A DNA stretch of 64,000 bases from Hirudo medicinalis. Taxonomy: Eukaryota; Annelida; Clitellata; Hirudinida; Hirudinidae. How positions within the stretch are numbered: the stretch's first letter is position 1; every line of letters begins with the position of its first letter. The notes beneath the pieces were generated by a model that was not told the origin of the DNA, did no database searches, and worked only from the letters and a program-made list of their open reading frames with translations. Of the stretch, positions 1 to 12,523 are shown piece after piece. Location of the stretch: the NCBI GenBank assembly GCA_011800805.1, contig MPNW01000015.1, forward strand, positions 567,350 to 631,349, given 5' to 3'. The translations under genes were made by a program, and so were the position numbers.

Positions 1-3000
1 CATTGCAGGATTGTTTGTTCCTGTAGTTGTGGTCATATCACTTACAACCCTGGTTGGGTGGATTTGCATCGGGCGTTTCTTTGGCTCAGAGGCGAGTACT
101 TCATAAAACACTTGCAGAATTTTAAATGGTTGATAATTAGATGCTTAAAAATGGCATCTCATTTCATTTAACATTAACATCTCATTTGAATTTACAATAT
201 TTCGATCAATTCCTACAGGTTAACAATCACAATTCTCTGGAAGTCAGCTTTCAGGTGGCTTTCAAATTTGCCATAACTGTTCTCTGCATTGCCTGCCCTT
301 GTGCCCTTGGACTTGCTACACCCACTGCTGTCATGGTGGGTACTGGGGTGGGGGCTATCAATGGCATCTTGATCAAAGGTGGTCAACCATTGGAGATGGC
401 TCACAAGGTATTTGGAAACTTTAAAAGCTCAATTTGTGACATTTACCTTAGCACAACGTTTATGCAACTTTCAAAGTCATTTACAAATATATTTATATCG
501 GGTTTCTCGCTTATCTACGAACTTCGCAGGTCGATACCATCGTCTTCGACAAAACGGGTACCGTGACGAAGGGTTGTCCGGAAGTTGTCGGCATTCGCCT
601 GGTGGAAAACTCCAAATTCACGAATCAACATTTGGTTGCACTCGCCTCATCTGCTGAATCTTCCAGTGAACATCCGATCGGAGCTGCCATTGTAAAGCAC
701 GCAAAGGTCGTGCAGAATAATTGTTTTTACTGGTTATTTAGTGGTTATTTAGTGGTTATTTACTGGTTATTTAGTGGTTATTTAGTGGTTATTTAGTGGT
801 TATTTAGTGGTTATTTAGTGGTTATTTAGCGTCTCAAAAATTTCTGCATTCGACTTCTAATTATAATTACTGCTTGATAAATATCACCACGATTATGTGA
901 TTTTGAAAAGTAATAAATTATATTGCAGGATTATTAATTTTAATGTCTTCAGGATGTTCTTATGACATTTGTTTGTGCTCATTTGAAATTATAATGGTTT
1001 ATAAGCAGCTGCAACTTGTAATGGTTCATCACAGGCAATGAACATTGGAAACACATTGAGGGTGTCTGACTTTGAGAACAGTCCTGGTCGTGGTTTGAAA
1101 TGCAGAGTTTCCGACTTGGAGAAAATGCTGAACGGATGCAAGTTGCAAGGAGGTCGACGAAGTCGATGGAATCGATTTTCGTCCGATGCTTATTTTTAAT
1201 TTAATCCTTTCAGTTGACCTGATAGGATCTTTGGAGGTCTGCATGGGAAACAGAGAGTGGATGAAGGCCAACAACATCTTCTTTGCACCAGAAATCGATT
1301 CGTTGCTCGAGGAAAACGAGAGAATCGGACACTCTTCCGTCTTATGCTCTGTGAATGGTTTGGCATATCTCTGCCTGCATCTAATGATCATAATTTGATA
1401 ATATCTGCAGTTTAGTAATAGTTTTAGTAATTAGTAAGAGTAATAGTAATAATAATCAGTTGATGCATTTGGCACAGTTTCAAGTTGAATTTGTAAATTG
1501 TGATGTGAACGGATTTTGATGCTGTCGATACCATAAAATTTTGAATAAAAATTAATAACTAAATAATAAAAAAAATAAATAATTTAAAATAACTTGTCAT
1601 AAATACAAAAGCCGACAGGAGTATAATTTCAATTTAGTGACATCAGCGGTGATATTCTTGCAGGAAAGCTGGAGGCAGTGATATTTGTAGCCGATCAATT
1701 GAAGTTCGAGGCACATCTGGCCATCTATACATTGAAAAAGATGCATCTGAGGGTTGTTTTGTTGACAGGAGACAACATCAGGACCGCTGAACATGTTGCT
1801 AGGCAGGTTGGGAGTTGGGCATGTTTGCAGTGGTCGTGCTATCGAGCTATTGTTGCTAATTCGACTTTGCATCGATAAACTCAAATGTTAAACAATATCA
1901 ATTCCATCACGTCTCAAGTTTAATGACATTTTTAATTAGCCCCACTTCAGATTTTAAATTTTACCAATATTGTTTCCAAAATTAGTTTAATAAAATTGGA
2001 TTGATTATTAAAATATTGATGAAGCAATAATATTTGATTCGTTACCCTTTGTTGAAACGACATTAATTAAAAAGAATGTTTTTGTTTTAATGCAAGTTGT
2101 TAGGGTTTTTTTATTAAGTGCGACGATGTGTTGGTTGTATTTGTTATGATGCACGTTACACAAGACGATGCATTGGTTGTATTTGTTATTATGCATGTTA
2201 CACGTGACAATGCATTGGTTGTATTTGTTATGATGCACATTACACAAGACGATGCATTGGTTGTATTTGTTATGATGCACATTACACAAGACAATGCATT
2301 GGTTGTATTTGTTATGATGCACATTACACAAGACAATGTATTGGTTGTATTTGTTATGATGCATGTTACACGTGACAATGCATTGGTGCACACTTAAAAT
2401 TAAAAAATAGTCACCAATAAATTCAATATTTCATTGAGCTCACTTCACTTCACTGTCAAAAAGCCATCTGTTATCATTGATTTTATAAAATATTTGAATT
2501 AAAAATATTCTTTTTTTAAACCATTTGTTCGGACTGCCTTTTGTCTCCGCAGATAGGCATCGAAGAGGTGTACGGGGAGTCCCTGCCCTCGGACAAGGTC
2601 GCCATAGTGAGGAAGATGCAGCAGCAGGGTCGCGTCGTTGCAATGGTTGGAGACGGAATAAATGACTCGCCTGCTCTCGCACAGGCGGACATTGGCATCG
2701 CCATTGGAGCAGGGACGGACGTTGCCATAGAAGCAGCAGACGTGGTTCTTATTAGAGTGAGTATTTTATGTTGTTGAATATTTATTTAAAAACCTATTTA
2801 TTTAATAATTAATTCTTTAAAATCATTTTAATGAAATTGCGCAGAACGACCTGCTGGATGTTGTGAGTGCAATCTTGTTGTCGAAGAAAACTGTCGGAAG
2901 AATCAGGATGAATTTCTTTGCTGCAACTATTTACAATCTCCTTGCCATTCCATTGGCTGCAGGTTAATTAAGTTAATGCAATTGTCAATTATTTCATTAA

Positions 3001-3571
3001 AAGCCAACAACAATGATGCTTGTGTTTGCATCTCAGGCTTGTTTATGCCGCTGGGACTCCAACTGCAGCCTTGGATGGCTTCGCTACTCATGGCTTTTTC
3101 GTCCATTTCTGTCGTCTGCCTTTCTCTTCTATTGAAGATGTGAGGAAATTCGTTAAGATGTTTAACATTTTATCCGTAATTAATAATATCATTAAATAAA
3201 TAAAATATCGTCATCCGTGTCGCATAAATAATTACGCACGGATCTTCAGATGGAGGAAGCCGTGTCAATCCGACCTGACGACCCCCGAGTACTTGAGCGA
3301 CTTCACGGGAAAGTTCTCCTTGGAACACGACGTGCACGTATTTAGAGGCTCCAAACAGGTCCATCGCGAAAGCTTTTGCATCGAAGAAGATGACGACGAC
3401 ATCGCAAGGAAGCCGACGAAGAGGCGCTCGGCCGCCAAGTCCTTTTTTGGGAGATTATTCCATTGTCCATTGTCATGCACTTTGAAAGCTCGACATTTGA
3501 AGAGAACCACCGGGTCCATATATAGTGCCCTACCTGGGAGTGATGATGATGATGATGATGATGAATTATGA
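1..3571 (+). CDS. ATP7: Copper-transporting P1B ATPase (ATP7A/ATP7B type), 3' half
   Basis: Pumps copper across the trans-Golgi or vesicle membrane using ATP. The N-terminal metal-binding domains lie outside the window. Ten exons are visible: 1-91, 219-407, 530-706, 1035-1152, 1214-1357, 1664-1806, 2553-2756, 2845-2962, 3037-3139, 3250-3571; all phases agree. In order the protein shows a membrane helix, the copper-path CPC motif ([14 protein letters not shown]), the phosphorylation motif DKTGT, the SEHP loop, TGDN, the hinge [14 protein letters not shown], and two last helices. Close to human ATP7A/B throughout. The first visible intron uses a GC donor (AG|GCGAGT). The end of exon 1035-1152 could be 9 bp further on. 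The C-terminus is a run of seven Asp then Glu-Leu, encoded by GAT repeats, in place of the dileucine signal known from human ATP7 proteins. Two tandem repeats lie in introns. Confidence 0.95.
728..829. repeat. 11-bp minisatellite in ATP7 intron
   Basis: About nine head-to-tail copies of an 11-base unit (GTGGTTATTTA with a few G/C changes) in the intron between the DKTGT exon and the next exon. The array runs into the downstream intron without any coding signal. Confidence 0.9.
2131..2382. repeat. 42-bp minisatellite, six copies, in ATP7 intron
   Basis: Six tandem copies of a 42-base unit beginning TTGGTTGTATTTGTTATGAT. Copies differ by a few bases and alternate between two variants (ACAAGAC and ACGTGAC). 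Because 42 is a multiple of three and the unit has no stop in several frames, it makes long false reading frames on both strands. It lies wholly inside the intron 1807-2552. Confidence 0.95.
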
Positions 3572-4737
3572 TGGTAATTTTATTTCCTCATGTTTTTATT
3601 GTGCTTTGTTTTAAATTATAAATTTCATTGCTTGAATCTTCAAATTGTGACATTTAATTGAATGTTTTGACTGCTTACTCGTGTGTTCACTTGTTTCCGT
3701 GTCGACATGATGCCACCTATCTTTTAATAATTCGCCAGGCATTTGCTGCTCCATGACTCAGTGTCGTGTCTGCTGTCGTGGTCGTCACGAGCGATGAACC
3801 TCAATTCGTTTCATTTGAAGTTTCAATCGTGGGTTTGGAGGACGTGTGTCGATAGCATCTGTGATCTCTTAGTACCATCCATTCCAATTTTTACTTCTTA
3901 GAATTATGATAACAATATTGATGTTGTTTTTCTTTTTGTTCACATCTTTTTGTCTACTGCTTCGTCACTTCTTGAATTCTTGTAGCCTCATGAAACAGCT
4001 GATGTTGATGTTCAATGTTTACATTATTTAATGAACGCTTATTTGAATTTGACTTTTTGACAGTGACAAATCCATAAAATGATCCACTAAATCCATACTA
4101 CTGAAACTTTTTCATTGTCTGCACATTTTAGCACAAAGCTTTCATTGTGACAAGAATAAATGCAACTTGCTTGAAGAGGTTACATTACGTGTTAATTTTT
4201 ATTAAAAATAGATTCAACTATTTATTGATTGATCATGTTGGATGTGATTGTTTTATGAATTATTTGGTGCATTATTTTTGTTCCAGCTGAATATAAACTG
4301 AACACGGTTATAGTGGTTTTGGTTTTCTTATTCAATGAAATGTCAACAGTTAGGACAATTAGCATTCGTTAATAAAATGCAATAATTTTGAACTCGTTAA
4401 GAGAGTGGAGAGCTTAATCTATTAAATATCCATCACCATCTTCATAGTCGTCGTCATCATCGCCTCATTTCATCGAAGTCGAAGTTTGAATTATGATGCC
4501 AAGAGCATCAGACGGATTTTAATTTTGAGATTGTCCATCAGTCCTTTCCGTCCAATAGGATAACTCCTTCCGTCAAGTAGACTCCTCCCACTCCTCCAGG
4601 TGGCTCATATATTCATGGAGAAGGCTCGCAAGTCCAAATAGAAGTCAAAAATTCGAAACTTATTGATTCCCGAAAGACTTCGTTGCTGAAAGTTCTTTTG
4701 CATGGAAGTGAAAACACGCTTTTGATTCAATTCTGCC
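3572..4737. other. ATP7 3' flank and intergenic DNA
   Basis: AT-rich sequence between the ATP7 stop and the DM-domain start. It presumably holds the ATP7 3' UTR and the DMRT promoter. AATAAA-type signals occur (for example near 4156), but none can be assigned with confidence. No reading frame with splice sites was seen. Confidence 0.5.
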
Positions 4738-6287
4738 ATGGTTTCCAAACGCCTGCTTAGGACTCCGAAGTGCGCTAGATGTCGTAACCATGGAGTTGTT
4801 TCGTGCTTGAAGGGACACAAGAAGCACTGCCGATGGAAGGACTGCATTTGTCCGAACTGTTTGCTGGTTGTAGAAAGACAGAAAGTGATGGCTGCACAGG
4901 TGGCTCTAAGGAGGTTCGTCTCGTTACCTTTCCAGTTCCTTTCATATTTTGAGCTACAAATAGGATGTATGTGATACCTAGAGCTATCAAGGCCAACTAA
5001 ACATTTTCCCCATTTCTCCAATTCGTTAAGACACCAGGAAGCTTCTTCTGAAGGGAAAAATTGCTTGAAAACGAGCAAGCCTTCCTTGCAGGCATGCCTG
5101 AGACCAAGCAGAGTGGAACACATTCTCAAGAAAAAGAAGGAACTTCAACAGAGCATGAAGGATCTGCAGAGAGCTAAAGCTTCCAGGGACTTTTTGAATG
5201 GTAAAATGCTTTCTGCGGCAAACAATTATTTATTTGTAACAACATTTCAGCTTTTATGTGGCCATTTTATAATGAACATTCATATGTCACAATGAATTCA
5301 ATTCAAGGAATTTAAAAGAAAGTAATTAAAATTCTTAAATCGGAGTCGTCCTTAGCAACAGGTTGCCGTATTTTTCGCTTATTATATTATATTATTACGT
5401 TGTTGATTTGAAATGTATTCTGTGATAATTAATTCTTAAATTAAACACTCCACTTCAATTGCATGTTGATGTTTAGCAACTTTCAACGCTCTTAAACGAT
5501 CATTTTTATCGGAATGTCCTCATTTGACCTGACCTTAAACTGACCACTGGGAATCATTTCATGAAATCATATTTTATCTCGATTGAGCTTTTGTATCTCT
5601 TCAGATGAAACTTAAAACCATTTTTTTTTCATTTCGTAAATACTTTAGCGTTCTTTACATGACTGTGACATAATCGTGATTACCAATTTAAAAATAATTT
5701 TTGAAGCCTTCAAATCAAGACTTTACATTGAAAAATCACAACTTTCCTGCTCGCCCATTTTGAGAAAACGACGGTGTTTTGCTGAAAGAGAACTCGAGTC
5801 GGCCGCGTTGTCTTATGAAGAGAGCAGTCACTCTTTCGGAAGAAGCAACAGTTGCAACAACATTTCACCGCTGCAAATCAACAACGATTTATCAACGCCT
5901 CGTGATTTGAATTGCAAAGTTCCGTCCCTTTCAGGATTTCAACGCAACTTCTCCATTGGGATTCAGCCAAACCCGCTACTCATTGGACAACATGGAAATG
6001 ACTTCATGAAAGACCAACCAATGACAAGCTGTCCCTCCATTTCATTTTTGACAACGAAATATTTTCCAAGCATTAATTTTTCCAACTTCGAAAATGCAAT
6101 CCATTCAAGAAATCCGTTGTCAAGTCAGCATTTATGGTTGCTAGGAAACTTGTTCAAATCCAGACAACAGGGAAACACTAACTTGGATGCAAACCAATCA
6201 CCCTCAATCGACTCTCGAAAACAAAATCCAACCAAAAATAACAAACGCCTCACTTCCTTCTCCATAGAAATTTTGCTCTCAAAATGA
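4738..6287 (+). CDS. DM-domain (doublesex/mab-3 related) transcription factor
   Basis: Sequence-specific DNA-binding protein of the family used in sex determination and neural patterning. Exon 1 is 4738-4913 with ATG in a good context (GCCATGG). Residues 9-60 are a complete DM domain: zinc ligands C12, C15, H27, C31 and H18, C23, C36, C38, then the recognition tail [14 protein letters not shown]. Exon 2 (5031-5200) completes the domain (R-H-Q-E) and adds a Lys-rich helix. Exon 3 is less sure: a frame-compatible acceptor at 5706 opens a Ser/Asn-rich frame to the stop at 6287. With it the protein is about 309 residues. I see no DMA domain, so the subfamily is not assigned. If the last splice is wrong, exon 2 would run on to a stop at 5295. 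Confidence 0.88.
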
Positions 6288-7876
6288 ATGATTCCAAACA
6301 TCATCTGCTAATCTTTCAAAAATGGCGCCATGGTGTTTATTAGTATTGCAATGACTCCATAATAACGGATTTTAAATTTTGAATGAATTCTATTAACAAT
6401 TACTTTAATTTGTCCGCTTCAACAATTGATTATTTATCTTTGGTTTGATTTCTCGTTGCACAATTCAAAGTCGTGGATGTAAATAAATAAATTGGAAATT
6501 GTTCTCGAAATGAATGGCTATCACAAAAGCATGGAAACACGAGGCAATTTATCGGCGTCAAAGATTGTTTCTTTAAACATGAAATCGATCTGCGGTGCAC
6601 CTCGAAATAAAAGCATTTCCTGAACAACATCTTCATCTGATGGAACTAAGTAGTGCGATATTCAGATTAAACCTCCACATTGATGGAAACAAGGAATTGC
6701 GTTTGAATCGAATTCGACTTAAGAGGATTCAGATGAACAGAAACATACATTAATATTAATGTACCGAAAAGTTAACATCCACTATTAATTATCTATTAAT
6801 CCAAAAATAGAACATCCGGAAACCCAAGAATCAATAAAGCCGATACACTGCACTATGTGGTTGAAAAGGAAAAATGTGTATCCAGCGAAAACATTGGAAC
6901 AGATGTAATGGGGGTCATTATGACAACTTTATGCACTTTGCAACCTTTCCAAGTAAACTGATCCTCCGTATCTGCTGAGAGCGCAAATAAACTCCAGGAG
7001 GAAATCGATCTCTCTTTATCTTTGTAGTGGAAAAAGCTTGGAAGAACATGGCGTGCTGATATCTCCTGTTTACTTGTTTATATCGACTGCTTGTCTTCTT
7101 GTGGTTGTCGAGAATAAATATCGAAGCAATGGCCAATTCCGCTCATTATTCGATCGATAAGATCAGTAAATATTTTCTTCTTCTTCAGTTTCAGCCAAGT
7201 TACAACAGATACATGTCAGAAGTTTAATATCAACCATTTCAATAGTGCTCAGTCGATGTTGGAATGTGGGTTAGCTTTACAAATGAAGCTTATTGATTGA
7301 AAGCAATTGTTGAACTCCATTGTTCACAGATGAAACGACCGCCGACAAAGTCTCGCAAAAACTTTGTACGGATAACAGTGAACAATTATTAGTATAATAA
7401 AGAAATGCAGAGGTCAGAATGTGCCATCAATGTCCAAATCTCAAAAATATCGAAATTTCAATTGCAGGTAAAGATTTTTCCCTTTTATAAAAAAAATAAA
7501 AATAAAGTCCTATACATCCGCTAGGAAGCATTTTAACGCATCGTTGAAGAACTTAGAATCAACACAGCCTCACAAACACGTGCACTTAACATGCACTAAC
7601 AAGGTGATCATCATCAGCTTCAGAATTTTATAACAACAACTGCATGGTTTGAAACCCAACAATTTGTAATTTCTCGTAAGTTTTCAATTGGCCGAGATTA
7701 ATTAAGTGTCTTGTTTTGTTCAAAATTCAACCCTTCATTGAGATTCTGCCACTTGTGTTATCTCGTCGAGTTGTGCAAACTGATACTGGTATTGAAAGAA
7801 TACCCGATAATTTTTTCAGCGATAAAACAAATTATTTAAGAGTTAAGGTTAGAGGTTATTTCATGTTCTTTTAAAG
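6288..7876. other. Intergenic, no gene seen
   Basis: AT-rich, with only short frames that lack splice signals or recognisable protein. It should contain the DMRT 3' UTR and the carboxypeptidase promoter. Confidence 0.5.
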
Positions 7877-10846
7877 ATGGCAGATTTATTTCTCTTATTT
7901 TTCATCTGCATCTTTGGTCACAATTCTGCAATAAATTATCAAGGGTTGCAACATTTTTTTAAATTTTATAGCAATTCAATTTTAATTCAATGCCTGAATT
8001 TATAGCGAAAGTTCCTTTTCAGTTATCACGTGATCAACAGCAGAAATGGAGATCAACTTCTGGAAAAAATTGGAATCGAAGAAGACTTTGTGGAGGACAA
8101 GGTTGGCTTCAGTTCATGATCTTTTACAAATATATATATAATCAAGCTATTACTTTTTAATGTAATTAATTTCAAATATCTCAGATCCGCTCGTTGAGAA
8201 GTGACCAATCTTCAATTCTCATCCATCCATCGTTGGTGGAAACGACTTTGAAACGTTTAAAAAAAACTGGATTTAATTTTGTTGTCATCACAAAAGACCT
8301 ACAAAAGTAATTTTTTTTTGTTTTCGTCAGATGAACTTCATCGGTTAAGTTCTTCCACAATTCTTTCAGAGACATCGATGAAGAAAGAAAACCTTCTTCA
8401 CTTTCAGGGGATTGGTTTGAATCTTACCACACCTTTGAAGAGGTAAAACATTTGTCAACATTTTTATAAAAATAATTCTGTTGATTTAAACATTTATAAA
8501 ATATCAATAACATTGATTATTTGCTGATTTAAAGATATCTTTCCATTTTTTTATGATTTAATAACTTTTAAACTGAATTTATTAAACATATGTTTGCGTC
8601 AGATTCTTCAGTGGTTGAAGATGAAATCAGTTAAACACAGCAAATATTGTAGCCTCCTCGACATTGGAAAGAGCTACTACAAGAAGCCTTTGAGAGTAAT
8701 TAAGGTAGATTTATATGGAGATTTCATATAACATTCATTAGTGTGTTTAAAATCAAATAAATAAATAATATATCTTTGGCACGAAATATCATCCGATTTT
8801 ATTTTGATCTCAGTTGTTGCCATATTTAAAATGCATTCAAAAGTAATTATATTTAAACGTAATTAATTTTAATAATTACGTTGTGCGTTGAATTGTAAAT
8901 AATAAGCACATGTTTATTTCCTGCTTAGATAGTAGGCGAGCCAAATCAATGTAAGAAAAAGCCATCAATCTGGATTGATTCAGGAATCCATGCAAGAGAA
9001 TGGATAAGCCACAGTACAGGCCTGTATTTGATAGAAAGAGTGAGACAATATATATATATATATACGATTGCTTGCTAAAACGACAAAATAACTCTTCCAG
9101 CTCTTGGAGGATTACCAAAACGATCCATTTGTGAGGTACATGAGGAATACTTACGACTGGTATTTTCTTGTCGTCATCAACCCTGATGGATACGAATATT
9201 CATGGACAGATGTAAGACGCACAAGTCGTTTATAAAACAAGCAATTATTAAAAATCATGTTCAATCAATTAAAATTTCAATTAAAGTCACGATGTTCTTT
9301 AGAACAGAATGTGGAGAAAATCCAGGTCACCAAATAACGGGTCTTCATGCTTAGGAACGGATATAAACAGAAACTTTGACCATTACTGGATGAGTAATAA
9401 TGACTTTTAGCATGTTAGCTTATCAATTTTAACTAATATCGATCAAATATTTCAATTCCATCAGCCGTAGGAGCAAGCAATAACCCTTGCTCGGAAACCT
9501 ATGCTGGTTCGAAACCATTTTCCGAATCCGAGGGAAAAACTGTGGCAGACTTCATCTTGAAAAACAAAGGAATATGGGATTTATTTATGACTCTTCATTC
9601 ATATGGACATCTCTGGTTGTCTCCATGGGGTTACACCGCCCAACTGCCCGATAATTATCCACAACTGGTGAATATTTCATTTAATGGATGTGCTCGCATA
9701 AGCACTGTGATATTGTGAGGCATTTAGATAGAAGTATTAATGCATGAAATTATAATATGCATTTAATACACAATAAAATTCTTTAATAATATATTAATTT
9801 TTTTTAGGAAAAAGTGGGAAGAGCAGCGGTAGACGCTATTAAGGACTTTAGTGGAATCAATTACCGCTTTGGATCGTCTGCCAATGTTTTATGTTGGTCA
9901 AATAATTTATTTCTTTGCTCATTAAGAAGTCTTAACGTAAATGTAAATGTAGTTCATTTATATAGCGTCATATAAATAGCAGCAGATGCGCTTTTTGTTA
10001 ACCATTTATATAGCGCTCCTTCCCAAGGGCGCTTATGGCAGTGCAGGCTGGGTTTCGAACATGACACATTCACTGTTGCCATTACCGCCGTATGCGGGAA
10101 CGTAACCCATTCGGCCAACCTGCAGCCTGTTAATGCCATTAAGACTTGTGCAATTTTGCATGTTTTCCGTTTATAAATTAATTGTCGAAACTATTTAAAG
10201 TTCTAGAAACATCCAATCAGAAGGATCTATATCATAACATGCAATAATATCAGTTATCGAGTTTTCGTATAGGTCAATTAGTACTAATCTTTAATAGCTT
10301 GACTTAAATCCCCATCTTATGTCTTTTCACAAAAAAATATCATTGCTTTTTTAATTCTTTTTTTTTTTGCAAATTCTTCAATTTAACAGAACAAATGTAA
10401 ATTTTATTTTAATTAAATGTTTATCCATCCAATCACATAGTTGCAATGCTGTCATATTCTAGAGTAAATGTTGGATTTCCCAACATGCGATTGACTGTGT
10501 CAAATAAATAAATATCGATGTGCTTCTATTTTGTGTGCTTCACCGTTCAAAATAATAAAACAAGCTGTCATTTAATTGATCCTTTCGATTGCTTCATTAA
10601 TTTTCAGACAACTCTTCAGGAACCTCGCGAGATTGGGCCAAAGGGGTGCCAAAAATCCCTCTTGTTTACACGGTCGAATTAAGAAATGGCTCAAGTTTCG
10701 TTCTTCCACCATCTGAAATCATTCCAACAGGCATAGAAATATGGCGAGCTTTAAAAGCATGCGTTAAGACAATGGAGACGGTGCTTCCACCGTCTTGCAA
10801 ACTTTCAACTGAGGAGAATCATGGAAAACCTTATCCACCTGAATGA
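7877..10846 (+). CDS. Secreted M14A procarboxypeptidase (A/B type) with Arg in the specificity pocket
   Basis: Zinc exopeptidase that removes C-terminal residues. Eleven exons, all in phase: 7877-7944, 8023-8101, 8185-8306, 8370-8442, 8603-8704, 8929-9039, 9101-9211, 9303-9393, 9465-9667, 9808-9892, 10608-10846; 427 residues, the usual length. A signal peptide (about residues 1-19) is followed by an activation peptide. Catalytic parts: zinc ligands in HARE (H169, E172) and H297 (LHSYGH); substrate-binding NRMWR and INRNFD; catalytic E372 in [10 protein letters not shown]. At the position that is Ile in CPA and Asp in CPB (residue 255, bovine CPA numbering) the sequence reads TSRDW, giving Arg356. 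Human CPO has Arg there and prefers acidic C-termini, so the same preference is inferred. A tRNA-derived repeat sits in the last intron. Confidence 0.95.
9946..10126 (-). mobile_element. tRNA-derived SINE in carboxypeptidase intron
   Basis: On the minus strand an A-box-like TGGCCGAATGGG (Leu/Ser tRNA style) is followed about 50 bases later by a B box (TGTTCGAAACC). A tail with a hairpin (AGCGCCCTTGGGAAGGAGCGCT) and the words TATATAAATG come next. This order, Pol III head then unrelated body, is that of a tRNA-derived SINE. Ends are approximate. A related tail fragment may lie near 13150-13185. Confidence 0.6.
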
Positions 10847-12307
10847 ATTTGATAAAATCATATACAGTAGAGGAGTGGTTTCCAAAGTTGGCGCTGGAGA
10901 GATGGGCGGTATTACCTCGAATAGTTTTGTTGAAGGAAAATTTATTTAAAGCAAAATTAGTTTGGAAACCACTGTAGCAGAGCATCGATTATCGGAAAGT
11001 CAATTATCCGAATATTATCGACAGTTGACATTTTTCGGATAAAAACTGTTTAATCCAAAATAAAGAATTAAATTCAATGGAATTAAAATGATTTTTTGCG
11101 TCAAAGTTGCAGCAAACCTAACTCAGTTGATGAAGTTCAAGAAAAAGCTATTAAAAAAGCAAGGCCTGGTTTGCTTTTTTACGGTAGAAAATAAAGAAAT
11201 GTGTCAATCTTTCGGAACTTGGCTGCCATGAAATGATTATCAAATTTTATCAGAAGACAAATCATGAATATTTTTTAACGAATACTGGATTGTGTTAGTC
11301 GTGAATGGGGAAAATATTCCTACTCGAGTCAAAAATGTGTTGCATATGAAGGACCGGACTGACACAACTATTATTTGAAATCAACAGGAACTTCCGCGAA
11401 GCATTAAAAAGTAAAAAGTCGGACAAGAAAAGAAAAGTAAGCATCAGATTAATGAATCCAGCAAAAATTGGAATTTGGCCTTGTTGCCCAAAAAGTTGCT
11501 TCCGGTCCTGGATAATTAATTAAGTTAATAAATCGTTAAATATTTAAGATAATTGGATATCGATGATATAACCAACGAAATATGCATTTTTAAAAGTTGC
11601 TGTTAATAAGAATTTAAACTAAATAGTTTAAATAACTATTGTCGCATTTAAAAAGAAAATGAAGTACCTTCTCTAAGTTTTCTGCGAAACGGTGTCTCAA
11701 ACACTACAGAAATGCTCAGAAATAGCTCAATCTTTTTCTAAAATGTGTGAAAAGCCGACCAAATAAAGTAACGACTAAGATCTTAATGCAGCTAAAATTT
11801 TAAAGACTTGCCAACATTAATGTTGGTCGACGTTTACGAGATGTTGGTCCAGGTCAAAATACTTCTTTATAACTATTTTTTTTATATAGCTTTATACCAT
11901 TTTACGTATTTCCATGGTTGTTTTGATGGACAATGCCGATTTATCATGATAAATTCTAATTTCAGTAAATAAAAAAAATTGTGTACAGTTAAACATTTGT
12001 GGTTTAGTAAAAGCTAAATATCCCGTGCGCCTCAACAAAGGCGAAAGCCAATGATTTATAGGTGATTAGAGAATTTATTACTCATTTCACTAAGAAGCAT
12101 CATTTAAAATACATTACATGAAAACTAAACTGGAAGAAATTATTATTATTTTTGTCATTACATTTATAATAGCAGCGTAATAATACTATTATTGATAATA
12201 TATAAATACTTAATAATAATAATTATTATCATTATATGAGATGACCTCAGAGCTTAACAAAACTTCATATAAGTTCATCTAAGCAATTTTCGGAGGATGT
12301 CCGCTGT

Positions 12308-12523
12308 TCAGAAAGATCTGCATTTCGCTCGTTCTGGGTTTCTGCTGGTAGTTTGAGAATATTCTTTTGGTCTGTTAGAGGCATGGTCTTGTGCCGCGAT
12401 GATGCTTTCTGTTTCTCCTTCTGTTTCACCAGCACTTCTCGACCAAATCATAGTATCCTCTACGTCTGTCCCTGGTTTGTCAAAAACACGAAAGAAATGA
12501 TTGTTATTAGAGTCTAAGGTCAT
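12308..12523 (-). pseudogene. Possible retrotransposon reverse-transcriptase C-terminal relic
   Basis: A 71-codon minus-strand frame contains ETESIIAAQDHA followed later by a Cys. This resembles the ETE-x-IIAAQDQALPTRNY...C-R-x-C segment found after the polymerase domain in some non-LTR reverse transcriptases. The match is short and from memory, and no other part of the enzyme was found nearby, so this is a weak call. Confidence 0.35.

Noticed and set aside
2008..2397. Long overlapping open frames on both strands
   Set aside because: Produced by the 42-bp minisatellite; inside an ATP7 intron, with no splice or start signals of their own.
725..2400. CRISPR array
   Set aside because: The repeats are tandem without unique spacers and lie in animal introns.
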